Source: an uncultured Gemmataceae bacterium (lineage in GTDB: Bacteria > Planctomycetota > Planctomycetia > Gemmatales > Gemmataceae). Taken from it: a DNA stretch of 7,106 nt. The notes under the pieces were generated by a model, which searched no databases, had not been told where the DNA came from, and worked only from the letters and a program-made list of their open reading frames with translations. Shown here piece by piece: positions 1 to 7,105 of the stretch; the stretch's first letter is position 1; each line of letters starts with the position of its first letter. The stretch is from the NCBI GenBank assembly GCA_937922175.1, contig CAKZUU010000239.1:1-7106 (forward strand), in the 5' to 3' direction. The position numbers and the translations under genes are program-made.

Positions 1-1
1 T

Positions 2-481
2 CTCGCAGAGCGTTACCGCGCCCTGCTCGAAGTGGGCGACCAAATTGGTGTTGTGCCGATGTTGGAAATATGGGGATTCTCAAAAACTCTCGGCAAACTG
101 AGCGAGGCCGTGATGGTCGCAATCGAGGCCGATCACCCCCAGGCGTGCATTCTCGCTGATGTATATCACCTCTACAAGGGCGGCAGTGGATTCCACGGCT
201 TGAAGATGTTAGGTCCTGAAGCGATGCCCGTCTTTCATATGAATGACTATCCCGCCAACCCACCGCGCGAAGAGATCAAGGACTCGGATCGTGTCTACCC
301 AGGAGATGGAATCGCCCCGTTGCAGCAAATCCTTCGAGATCTCGTCGCGCAGCATTTCCACGGTGCGCTGTCCCTGGAATTATTCAATCGTGAATATTGG
401 AAACACGATGCTCGAATCGTCGCGCGCACGGGGTTGGAAAAGATGAAGGCCTTGATTCAAAAAATCGTCATGAATTCGTAA
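2..481 (+). CDS. Sugar phosphate isomerase/epimerase, TIM barrel (5' end missing)
   Basis: This is the C-terminal 159 residues of a xylose-isomerase-like TIM-barrel protein (AP endonuclease 2 superfamily), which usually interconverts keto- and aldo-sugars or epimerises sugar derivatives using a divalent metal. The reading frame is open to the left edge, so the true start lies outside the window; the GTG at 32 is internal to a conserved-looking stretch and is not the start. Four likely metal ligands sit on successive strands as in the family: Glu22 in LEIWGF, Asp53 and His56 in LADVYHLYKGG, His79 in VFHMNDYP, and Glu126 in LSLELFN (numbered from the first visible codon). The TAA stop is 38 bases from the converging priA stop. 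The substrate cannot be read from the sequence; hydroxypyruvate isomerase-like or inosose-related activity are both possible. The superfamily is fairly sure, the reaction is not. Confidence 0.85.
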   Translation, partial: LAERYRALLEVGDQIGVVPMLEIWGFSKTLGKLSEAVMVAIEADHPQACILADVYHLYKGGSGFHGLKMLGPEAMPVFHMNDYPANPPREEIKDSDRVYPGDGIAPLQQILRDLVAQHFHGALSLELFNREYWKHDARIVARTGLEKMKALIQKIVMNS

Positions 482-519
482 TCGTTGGCGTCACGTTCGC
501 ATTTCAAATACTGCGATCG

Positions 520-2760
520 TCATAACATCTGGTAGGGGTCAATATCGACCTGGTATTCGGCCCGAGGCGGAACTTGAACCGAGGCCAGAACCTCGCGGAG
601 AACTTCGTGGAGAATGCCGGCACGAGAAGAATGAATCTGGAAATGGTATCGAAAATAATGATTTAGACGGAACACCGGACATTCGGCCGGACCGAGCCAA
701 CGGATCGTACCCGCACGATCGGGGGAGCGGCGGAGAGCCGCTTGAAAAGCGTTGCGAAATCGCTCGGCACATGTTTGGGCGTCTTCTTGTTGGCGGCTGC
801 GGATCATGAGGCGCGCCAGGCGTTGGAAGGGGGGATAACCATGTCGCCGCCGATAGTCCAACTCGTGGTGAACAAAACTGACATAATCATGCTGAGCCGC
901 CCGGGCGATGCTGGGATGTTCGGGGGTGAATGTTTGAATCATGACACGCCCGGGGCGGTGTCCTCGGCCGGTTCGACCGGCGACCTGAGCCAATAGTTGG
1001 AAGGTACGCTCGGCGGCGCGAAAATCGGGCAGGTGTAAACCAACATCCGCATTGACGACTCCTACCAAAGTCACGTTGGGGAAATCTAATCCCTTGGCAA
1101 TCATCTGTGTGCCCATGAGAATGTCAATACGGCCCGCGCGGAATTCGTCGAAGATATGTCGATGACTGCCGGGGCGTTCAACGGTATCACTGTCCATGCG
1201 GCGGATCAGCCGCTGAGGGAATTTCCTCTCGAGTTCGGCTTGGAGTTTCTCAGTGCCGGTGCCTTGATAGCGTAAAGGTCGGTAGGAGCAGACGGGGCAG
1301 GCGACGATAGGGGGTCGCTGGAAGCCGCAATAGTGGCAAAGTAACATCTGCCGATGGCGATGATAGGTTAGAGCGAGGTCACATTGATCACACGTGGCAA
1401 CGTAGCCGCAGCGGGGGCATATGATATGGGTCGAAAAGCCGCGACGATTCAATAAAAGGATGACCTGGCCGGAATCCGCGAGGGCATCGGAGATGGCGTG
1501 TTCGAGTTTGGGGCTGAGGGTGTCCGTTCGGAGGGCTGGTCCATCGTGGCGGAGATCGATGATTTGCACTTCGGGGAGCGGCTGCTGAAGAACACGACGG
1601 GGCAGCGTGAGAAGCTGGTAGTGGCCACGTTGGGCATTCCACCAGGATTCAAGCGAAGGAGTCGCGGACCCTAACACGATCGGGATGTTCTCCATCCGGG
1701 CCCGCATCACGGCAACGTCACGAGCATGATAGCGGGGGATGGCCTCTTGTTTGAACGTTTGCTCGTGCTCTTCGTCCACCACGATGAGGCCAAGTTGGTT
1801 CAACGGGGCGAAGACGGCACTTCGGGCCCCGACAACGACCTGGATTCGGCCCTGAGCGATCTGTCGCCAATAGCTGGCACGTTCCGTTTCCCGAAGATGG
1901 CTGTGGAGGGCAGCAACGGAACCGCAGCGGCCCCGGAATCGATCGATTGTCTGCGGGGTCAGGCTGATTTCAGGAACGAGGACGAGGGCTTGTTTTCCCG
2001 CGGAGACAACGTGAGAAATCGCTCGGAGGTACAATTCGGTCTTGCCGCTGCCGGTGACTCCGTGCAGCAACAAGGCTTGGAACCGAGATGATTCAAGGGC
2101 GTCTTTGATCTGCCTCCAGGTTTGTTGCTGGTCAGGAGTCAGGGAAGGGCCATTGTCGGTCGTGCAGGTGGCTTTAGGTGGATCGATGGTGTCGTTGCGA
2201 AGCGCCAGTCGTCGAGCGAGTCCCTTGGAGATGAGTGCCTGAATCGGTGTCGCGCCGCAGCCGACCTGACGGGCGAGTTCGCGGATGGGTTGTGGTCCCC
2301 GCTGTCGGAGGTGTTTGAGGACGGCGATTTGTTTCACGGTCAAATGCGGCCGAGGCGAGAGAGTGGAGGATTCGGGAACGGCCTCGATCAGGATCGTCTC
2401 ACGGAGGCCGGCATCGCGAAAGACGGCGGCGGGTATGACGGCAAAGAGAGCTTGTCCCCAGGAACAGAGGTAGTAATCGGCTAACCACCGCGACAGGCGC
2501 AGCAAGGACTCGGGAACAAGAGGTTCGACGTCGAGAAGGGCGTGGATCTGTTTCGGGGCGACTGAGGGCGGCTGTTGATGCACGCGAACGGCGATGCCCA
2601 CTTCGAGGCGATTCCCTCGGCCAAACGGAGCCTCGATCCGTTGACCCTCGGTCACTTGACCGACCCACGCAGGCGGGATCGAGTAGGTGTAGGCGTGATC
2701 CATCGGCCGATCAAAGACTAAATCGACGTACCAATTTGTGGTCGAGTCAACGGCAGTCAT
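520..2760 (-). CDS. priA: Primosomal protein N' (PriA), replication restart helicase
   Basis: PriA is a 3'-to-5' superfamily 2 DNA helicase that recognises stalled forks and D-loops in the cytoplasm and starts reloading of the replicative helicase. The 746-residue product is close to the E. coli length (732). In order it shows an N-terminal 3'-end-binding domain (about 1-100), a winged-helix region (about 135-190), Walker A GVTGSGKT (234-241), the DEEH box (329-332), GSATPS (364-369), eight zinc-binding cysteines (448, 451, 457, 460, 475, 478, 488, 491), the GTQMIAKGLDFP motif (from 550), QVAGRTGRG (592-600) and the C-terminal domain. I chose the ATG at 2760. A TTG at 2793 in the same frame would add 11 residues of low-complexity sequence and has no ribosome site; the ATG itself has only a distant purine run (AGGGGG, about 15 bases upstream). 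It is divergent from the kinase gene and convergent with the upstream isomerase, so probably monocistronic. No key residue is missing. Confidence 0.97.
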   Translation of the reverse strand: MTAVDSTTNWYVDLVFDRPMDHAYTYSIPPAWVGQVTEGQRIEAPFGRGNRLEVGIAVRVHQQPPSVAPKQIHALLDVEPLVPESLLRLSRWLADYYLCSWGQALFAVIPAAVFRDAGLRETILIEAVPESSTLSPRPHLTVKQIAVLKHLRQRGPQPIRELARQVGCGATPIQALISKGLARRLALRNDTIDPPKATCTTDNGPSLTPDQQQTWRQIKDALESSRFQALLLHGVTGSGKTELYLRAISHVVSAGKQALVLVPEISLTPQTIDRFRGRCGSVAALHSHLRETERASYWRQIAQGRIQVVVGARSAVFAPLNQLGLIVVDEEHEQTFKQEAIPRYHARDVAVMRARMENIPIVLGSATPSLESWWNAQRGHYQLLTLPRRVLQQPLPEVQIIDLRHDGPALRTDTLSPKLEHAISDALADSGQVILLLNRRGFSTHIICPRCGYVATCDQCDLALTYHRHRQMLLCHYCGFQRPPIVACPVCSYRPLRYQGTGTEKLQAELERKFPQRLIRRMDSDTVERPGSHRHIFDEFRAGRIDILMGTQMIAKGLDFPNVTLVGVVNADVGLHLPDFRAAERTFQLLAQVAGRTGRGHRPGRVMIQTFTPEHPSIARAAQHDYVSFVHHELDYRRRHGYPPFQRLARLMIRSRQQEDAQTCAERFRNAFQAALRRSPDRAGTIRWLGPAECPVFRLNHYFRYHFQIHSSRAGILHEVLREVLASVQVPPRAEYQVDIDPYQML

Positions 2761-2922
2761 CGCGGAATTCGTGGACCCCCTACTCCTTCCCAACCCGGAA
2801 CCGCCGAGAGGCGCTTTTCGGCATCGATTGCTGACGTCGCTCGCTCATAGGGAACGCCGGCTTCGGACGTTTCGCGGTCGAGGCGGATGGTATCAAGGGC
2901 GAGCACTCGGAACGTTTGACAT

Positions 2923-2950
2923 TTGAACCGGATTGCTGGGGAATTATAAT
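2923..2950 (+). promoter_or_regulatory. Sigma70-like promoter for the first kinase gene
   Basis: TTGAAC (2923-2928, 4 of 6 to the -35 consensus) is followed after 16 bases by a perfect TATAAT (2945-2950). Transcription would start near 2957, giving a leader of about 28 bases before the ATG at 2985. This decides the kinase start: the in-frame TTG at 2916 and ATG at 2949 lie within or before the promoter and could not be on the transcript. A perfect TTGACA also occurs at 2916-2921, but its 23-base distance to the -10 is too long for normal use. The call rests on motif match and position only. Confidence 0.6.
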
Positions 2951-2968
2951 GCGGAGGGGCGGAGATGT

Positions 2969-2975
2969 GGGGGGA
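2969..2975 (+). promoter_or_regulatory. Probable ribosome binding site of the first kinase
   Basis: The purine run GGGGGGA ends 9 bases before the ATG at 2985 and lies within the predicted transcript. It is G-rich rather than a textbook AGGAGG, but it is the best-placed site for any candidate start of this gene. Confidence 0.4.
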
Positions 2976-2984
2976 TTCAGCGGC

Positions 2985-4307
2985 ATGACCGTGCCGACGG
3001 TGAGCCGAGAACTGTTCATGCGGCGATTGCAGCGGAGCAAGCTGCTGACGCTGGAGCAGATGCAGCAGGCTTACGAGGCCGCCGCGCAGACGGCCGACGG
3101 ACGCCAGTTGGGCAAATTGCTGGTCGAAAAGCGATTGATGACCCGTTTTCAAGTTCGGATGCTGTTAGCGGACCGAACCGACGGGTTTTTGCTGGGGCAA
3201 TACAAGATTTTGGAGCCGATCGGCAAAGGAGGCATGGGCCGCGTTTTCAAGGCGGAACATGTGGGGATGGGCCGATTGGTGGCCATCAAAGTTCTGGTCT
3301 CGGATTTGGTTCAGACGGAGCAAGCTCGCCAATTGTTCGAGCGGGAAGTCAAACTAGCGGCTCGCTTGCAACATCCGAATATCGTGACGGCTTACGATGC
3401 CGATCATGTGGCGGGTCGGTACTTTCTGGTGCTCGAATATGTCGATGGGCCCGATTTGCAATCGCTCGTGCGGCGAGATGGGCCACTGCCCGTGGGGGTC
3501 GCTTGCGAATTGATTCGGCAAGCGGCTCTGGGTTTGCAATATGCTCACGAACTGGGCATGGTCCACCGGGACATCAAACCGTCCAACCTGCTCGTGCAGC
3601 GCCGCAATCCTCTGGGCACGGGCCCCCTGCTTAAGATCCTGGACTTTGGCTTGGCGCGATTGCAGCTGAGCGAGTCGCACCTCGAGGCGGAGGCAGAAAA
3701 CGTCCCCTTCGACCGTCGGACCGTCATCGGCACTCCCGACTACCTGTCCCCGGAACAGGCGCGGGATTGGCACAGCGTCGATATTCGCTCGGACTTGTAC
3801 AGTTTGGGTTGCACATTCTATTTTCTTCTGGCGGGTCGGCCACCCTTCGCCGGTGGACAAGCTCTCGAAAAAATGGTCCGTCATTTGACCGAGCGCCCCC
3901 CGCCGCTCGAGGATTTACGACCGGAAATCCCTCGGCCCGTCATCGAGGTCGTGGAGACGTTAATGGCGAAGAATCCGCTGGAAAGGTATCAAAGTCCCCT
4001 TGATGCGGCGCTTGCGCTGGCTCCGCATGCAGTTCCTTCGACGGCGTTCTTGGGCGCTCCTTTGGAGCCGGATCACGAGGCGTCGGGGGGACTGCCGGAT
4101 TTGAGTACTTGGCCCAGCCCACGATCCAGCTTGACGGCAGTGACCGGTCAGTCTGCCTTGTCCTTGCCGATGCCGGCTCACCCCCAACCCACGCCTCGGC
4201 GAAACTGGTCGCGCTCTGTCGTCTTGGCGATGGGATTGATTCTTGGGTTCGCCCTTGGGATCAGCTCGCTCGGGTTGCTGAGCTGGCTTGGTCTTATCCG
4301 ACGATGA
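2985..4307 (+). CDS. Membrane-anchored Ser/Thr protein kinase (Hanks type)
   Basis: This is a 440-residue eukaryote-like protein kinase that would phosphorylate Ser/Thr on cytoplasmic targets; its partners are unknown. Residues 1-70 form a charged, helical module (with MTRFQVRMLLADR near its end) leading directly into the kinase fold. The catalytic core is intact: glycine loop GKGGMGRV (80-87), VAIK Lys102, alpha-C Glu121, HRDIKPSN with Asp196, DFG Asp220, and GTPDYLSPEQ in the activation and P+1 region. After the fold comes a Pro/Ser-rich linker (about 355-410), a basic patch ending RRNWSR, and one hydrophobic segment of about 25 residues (about 412-437) ending in RR at the C-terminus. The protein should thus be tail-anchored, with no external sensor domain. 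The start was chosen at ATG 2985 because the promoter overlaps the earlier candidates. It is divergent from priA. The kinase call is certain; activity is likely but not shown. Confidence 0.95.
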   Translation: MTVPTVSRELFMRRLQRSKLLTLEQMQQAYEAAAQTADGRQLGKLLVEKRLMTRFQVRMLLADRTDGFLLGQYKILEPIGKGGMGRVFKAEHVGMGRLVAIKVLVSDLVQTEQARQLFEREVKLAARLQHPNIVTAYDADHVAGRYFLVLEYVDGPDLQSLVRRDGPLPVGVACELIRQAALGLQYAHELGMVHRDIKPSNLLVQRRNPLGTGPLLKILDFGLARLQLSESHLEAEAENVPFDRRTVIGTPDYLSPEQARDWHSVDIRSDLYSLGCTFYFLLAGRPPFAGGQALEKMVRHLTERPPPLEDLRPEIPRPVIEVVETLMAKNPLERYQSPLDAALALAPHAVPSTAFLGAPLEPDHEASGGLPDLSTWPSPRSSLTAVTGQSALSLPMPAHPQPTPRRNWSRSVVLAMGLILGFALGISSLGLLSWLGLIRR

Positions 4308-4320
4308 CCATTTCATCGGG

Positions 4321-4362
4321 CAGCGGGCAGAAGCTCGTGGCTCCTACCCGCTGTTCGTTGTT
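4321..4362 (+). terminator. Possible terminator hairpin after the first kinase
   Basis: A perfect 7-base inverted repeat, CAGCGGG (4321-4327) and CCCGCTG (4347-4353), encloses a 19-base loop that can itself pair AGC with GCT. It lies 13 bases after the kinase stop codon and is followed by a moderately T-rich stretch (TTCGTTGTTGT). The long loop and the interrupted T tract make it a weak intrinsic terminator. It sits in the gap between two convergent genes, where a terminator is expected. Confidence 0.4.
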
Positions 4363-4414
4363 GTCCGTCGAGTCGTTCGATGTCCGCTGTTTGTGGTTCG
4401 GCCTTTTTCGCACG

Positions 4415-5326
4415 TCAGCCGACCATCTCCGATCGGATCCGTTCCAACAGCTTCTTAGTGGCGCGAATGCCCTCCGGTTCGCTGAGCTTGCTTCCCTCGT
4501 ACTCGATGCCGATGAAGCCGCGGTATCCCGCTTGATGGACGATTTGAAGCATTTTGCGGTAATCGGTGTGGATTTCGTTACCCGCCTCATCGAAGTCGTG
4601 GGACTTGGCACTGACTCCTTTCGCGAAGGGCATGAGTTCCTTCACCCCCTGATAACGATCATAGGTTTTGCCGCCGCCGATGTTGAAGTTGCCGAAGTCA
4701 GGGAGGGTACCGCAACAGGGATGATTGACTTTTTTCATGACGGCAGCGAGCCATTGACCATTCGATGAGAGACCGCCGTGGTTCTCGACGATGGTGTTGA
4801 TTCCCATGCCAGCCGTCACTTCCGTGAGTTGGCGCAAGCCGTCGGCGGCTCGTTCGAGTTGCTCGTCGTAGCTGCCGGAACTTTGCGCATTCACCCGAAT
4901 CGAGTGGCAACCCAGTTCTTTCGCCCACTCGGCCCAGCGGACGTGGTTTTGAACGGCTTGTTTGCGGCGTTTTTCGTCGGCGTCCCCGAGAGCCCCTTCG
5001 CCGTCACACATGATCAGAACACTGCGAACGCCCTCGCCCTGGGCACGCTTTTTCAGTTCGGCCAGTGTTTTGTCGTCGTTTTTCTTTTCTCGGTAGAACT
5101 GATTCACGTATTCGATGGCGTGGATCCCATACTCGCTTTTCGCGATGCGGGCGAAGTCCAGCGGGTTGGCCTTTTTGCCGAAAAATGTCCGGTGCAACGA
5201 CCATTGGGCTAACGAGATCTCGAACCAGGGTTTTTTGGCATCGTCGGCGAACAGAGAAACTCGGGCGGACAGGCCGACGCCGACGGACCAGACGGCCGAT
5301 TGATGCAAAAAGTCTCGGCGATTCAT
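4415..5326 (-). CDS. Tat-exported sugar phosphate isomerase/epimerase, TIM barrel
   Basis: This 303-residue protein begins with a twin-arginine signal (MNRRDFLHQSA, then a hydrophobic stretch ending near LFADDA), so it is probably folded in the cytoplasm and exported through the Tat system. There is no lipobox cysteine. The mature part is a xylose-isomerase-like TIM barrel with the family's metal-binding pattern: Glu181 and His183 in VENHGG, Asp210 in LPDFGNF, His243 in SHDFD, and Glu275 in IGIEYEG. Members of this superfamily isomerise or epimerise sugars and related polyols; the substrate here is unknown. I chose the ATG at 5326 because GAGG lies 7 bases upstream and the RR motif falls at residues 3-4; a GTG at 5344 would only add six residues ahead of the signal. 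It lies 96 bases downstream of the second kinase gene on the same strand, with a likely promoter of its own. Such exported isomerases are frequent in planctomycetes. Confidence 0.9.
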   Translation of the reverse strand: MNRRDFLHQSAVWSVGVGLSARVSLFADDAKKPWFEISLAQWSLHRTFFGKKANPLDFARIAKSEYGIHAIEYVNQFYREKKNDDKTLAELKKRAQGEGVRSVLIMCDGEGALGDADEKRRKQAVQNHVRWAEWAKELGCHSIRVNAQSSGSYDEQLERAADGLRQLTEVTAGMGINTIVENHGGLSSNGQWLAAVMKKVNHPCCGTLPDFGNFNIGGGKTYDRYQGVKELMPFAKGVSAKSHDFDEAGNEIHTDYRKMLQIVHQAGYRGFIGIEYEGSKLSEPEGIRATKKLLERIRSEMVG

Positions 5327-5333
5327 GGGAAAA

Positions 5334-5337
5334 CCTC
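5334..5337 (-). promoter_or_regulatory. Ribosome binding site of the Tat-exported isomerase
   Basis: GAGG on the minus strand lies 7 bases before the ATG at 5326. It settles the start in favour of that ATG over the upstream in-frame GTG at 5344, which would place this site inside the coding region. Confidence 0.55.
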
Positions 5338-5374
5338 GTGCCACGAAAGGGGAAGAGAAAAGGTTGATGGGATG

Positions 5375-5403
5375 ATTCTACAGCGCTGACCTGAAATGGT
5401 CAT
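5375..5403 (-). promoter_or_regulatory. Candidate promoter for the Tat-exported isomerase
   Basis: On the minus strand ATGACC (5398-5403, 4 of 6 to the -35 consensus) is followed after 17 bases by TAGAAT (5375-5380, 5 of 6 to the -10 consensus). Transcription would start near 5368, giving a leader of about 42 bases. The -35 overlaps a small inverted repeat (TGACC/GGTCA, 5387-5391 and 5398-5402) that could bind a regulator, though a 5-base stem may be chance. If real, the isomerase need not be co-transcribed with the kinase upstream. Confidence 0.4.
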
Positions 5404-5422
5404 CCAGGGAGGAGATGGACGG

Positions 5423-7105
5423 TCAGTTTTGTGAGCGGACGTTGGGCGGCTCCGCGGTTGCGGATTTCCGCCGAAAGAAGATCCATCCCGGGATGAAATA
5501 GCATGCGGCCAGCGTGGCCCCGTAGACGAGCATCCCCCAATTCGGGAGCCAGATCATCAGGGCGCTCACCAGGAACATAGCTCCCGTGGCCAAGTAAAAC
5601 AGCCCGGAGAGGATACCGGCTTTGCACAAAAAAACCATGCCGGCGACGACCGACAGAAAGGGAGCAAATTGCAGCACGGGTCGGTCCATCAACCATTCCA
5701 AGAGCATGACAGCGAAGCTGCCGGAGACGCCGGCGGCCCAGACATGCGCGATCTGCCTTTCGACAAACGTCACCGGTCCGATCTGTCGTCGGATCCACCA
5801 AAAGATCGCCGCCCAAACCAGGATGCCCGCGAACCAGATTGTCATGTAGGGCGCCCGGTCGGTCCAGCCCCATCGTTGCATGATCCATGTCAGCGCGCAA
5901 AGGGCGAAAGTGAAGGCGCTATGGGCCATCCAAAGCCCGCCCCAGTTTTCCAAGATCGTGATATGATGGGTGGGACGGAACAGACGGCTGATCAACTCTC
6001 CTAACTCCCCGGGTCCGATGGACAATGGCTCTCCCGCGAGAAACGCCTCCAGGTCGGCGGCAAGTTCCGCAGCGGTGGCGTAACGCAACTCCGGGGCCTT
6101 CTGCAAACATTTCAGGCAAATGATCTCCAGGTCCCGGGGGACCGATGGGTTTAACATTCTTGGCGGTACCGGATCTTGCTCCAGCACCTGGATTAACGTG
6201 TCAACTCGCGTGGCAGCCTGAAACGGGGGGCGACCCGTCAAACAGTTGTAAAGGATAGCTCCCAAAGCGTACACGTCGCTTGCCGGGCCGATGCTGCCGC
6301 GATTGCTAGCGGCCTGCTCGGGGGGCATGAAGCTAGGGGTCCCCAAGATGGCCCCGCTTTGCGTCAAGCTTTCCCGATTCTGCCCCAGGTTCTTCGCCAA
6401 CCCGAAATCCGTGATTTTGCACTGGCTCGGCACCAGGCGAACGTTCGTCATCGAGCCGGAATCGACCATCGCCGTTTCAGCGAGCTCTTGAGGATTGACG
6501 GCGCAGAGGATGTTGCCTGGTTTCAAATCGCGATGAATGATCCCCTGACGGTGGGCATAATCGACGGCGCGGCCCAGCCCGGCCAGAAGTCGGGCCGCGT
6601 CGCGTGGCAGCAGAGGGCCTTGCGCGAGGACTTCGGCCAAGGTCGGCCCCGCGATGTAGGGCATCGTGAAAAAGTCGCGTCCGTTGGCCTCGCCAACATC
6701 GTAGACCGGTACGATGTTCGGATGTTGAAGGGCGGCGGCGGCCTTGGCCTCGGCCCGGATTCGTGCACGGTCGCTCGAACTGGCCACATCGCCGTGGAGC
6801 AGCATCTTCAATGCGACCAGTCGGTCCAGTCCCTTCTGCTTGGCTTTGTAGACCACGCCCATCCCGCCGCGACCGATTTCCTCCAGCAGCTCATAATCGC
6901 CAAATGATCGCGGCAATTGATCCAAAACCTGGGTCTCGGGCGAGGTCGTCGGGGAAAGGCTCGCTGTCGAGTCGGCGACGCGGGCGACCAGGCAGGCGAT
7001 GTTGTCCAAGGCCCAGAGTTGGCGGAGCTCGTCGGCGAGGTCCGGATGCTCCCGGGCCAGCGAATCGATCGAGGGATCGCGGCCCGATCGTCGTTCCGCA
7101 TCGAG
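5423..7105 (-). CDS. Polytopic membrane Ser/Thr protein kinase (5' end missing)
   Basis: The visible 560 residues are a Hanks-type kinase fused to a polytopic membrane domain. Numbered from the window edge: N-terminal segment with SLAREHPDLADELRQLW (15-31), glycine loop GRGGMG (78-83), VALK Lys100, HRDLKPGN with Asp193, DFG Asp233, GTPSFMPPEQ in the P+1 region, and the kinase fold ending near 360. About six hydrophobic helices follow (roughly 392-410, 419-438, 452-472, 478-496, 499-520, 523-545), then a short polar tail. A TTG at 7009 could be taken as a start, but the frame stays open to the right edge and the upstream residues look like the usual N-terminus of planctomycete kinases, so the gene begins outside the window. 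The catalytic Asp to DFG spacing is 40 residues, against 18 in protein kinase A, so there is an insertion there. Kinase identity is certain; its signal and substrates are unknown. The isomerase gene lies 96 bases downstream on the same strand. Confidence 0.95.
   Translation of the reverse strand, partial: LDAERRSGRDPSIDSLAREHPDLADELRQLWALDNIACLVARVADSTASLSPTTSPETQVLDQLPRSFGDYELLEEIGRGGMGVVYKAKQKGLDRLVALKMLLHGDVASSSDRARIRAEAKAAAALQHPNIVPVYDVGEANGRDFFTMPYIAGPTLAEVLAQGPLLPRDAARLLAGLGRAVDYAHRQGIIHRDLKPGNILCAVNPQELAETAMVDSGSMTNVRLVPSQCKITDFGLAKNLGQNRESLTQSGAILGTPSFMPPEQAASNRGSIGPASDVYALGAILYNCLTGRPPFQAATRVDTLIQVLEQDPVPPRMLNPSVPRDLEIICLKCLQKAPELRYATAAELAADLEAFLAGEPLSIGPGELGELISRLFRPTHHITILENWGGLWMAHSAFTFALCALTWIMQRWGWTDRAPYMTIWFAGILVWAAIFWWIRRQIGPVTFVERQIAHVWAAGVSGSFAVMLLEWLMDRPVLQFAPFLSVVAGMVFLCKAGILSGLFYLATGAMFLVSALMIWLPNWGMLVYGATLAACYFIPGWIFFRRKSATAEPPNVRSQN

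Noticed and set aside
482..519. Search for a terminator in the gap between the first isomerase and priA
   Set aside because: Only short palindromes such as CGATCG occur in the 38 bases; no stem-loop with a T tract.
1726..2484. Overlapping plus-strand open frames of 120-121 codons opposite priA
   Set aside because: They lie wholly antisense to the well-conserved priA helicase core, have no recognisable domain, and are expected from GC-rich codon bias.
2802..2823. Hairpin GCCGA/TCGGC in the priA-kinase spacer
   Set aside because: A 5-base stem with a 10-base loop and no T tract, in a divergent spacer where no terminator is needed.
2757..3152. Minus-strand open frame of 131 codons across the divergent spacer
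   Set aside because: It overlaps the start of the kinase gene and the promoter, extends into priA in a different frame, and its product shows no domain or motif.
4109..4768. Plus-strand open frame of 219 codons spanning the kinase end and the exported isomerase
   Set aside because: It overlaps two clear genes in the wrong frame or strand, and its product has no family-like features.
6359..6907. Plus-strand open frame of 182 codons opposite the second kinase
   Set aside because: It is antisense to the kinase catalytic core, whose motifs are all intact; this is a codon-bias shadow.
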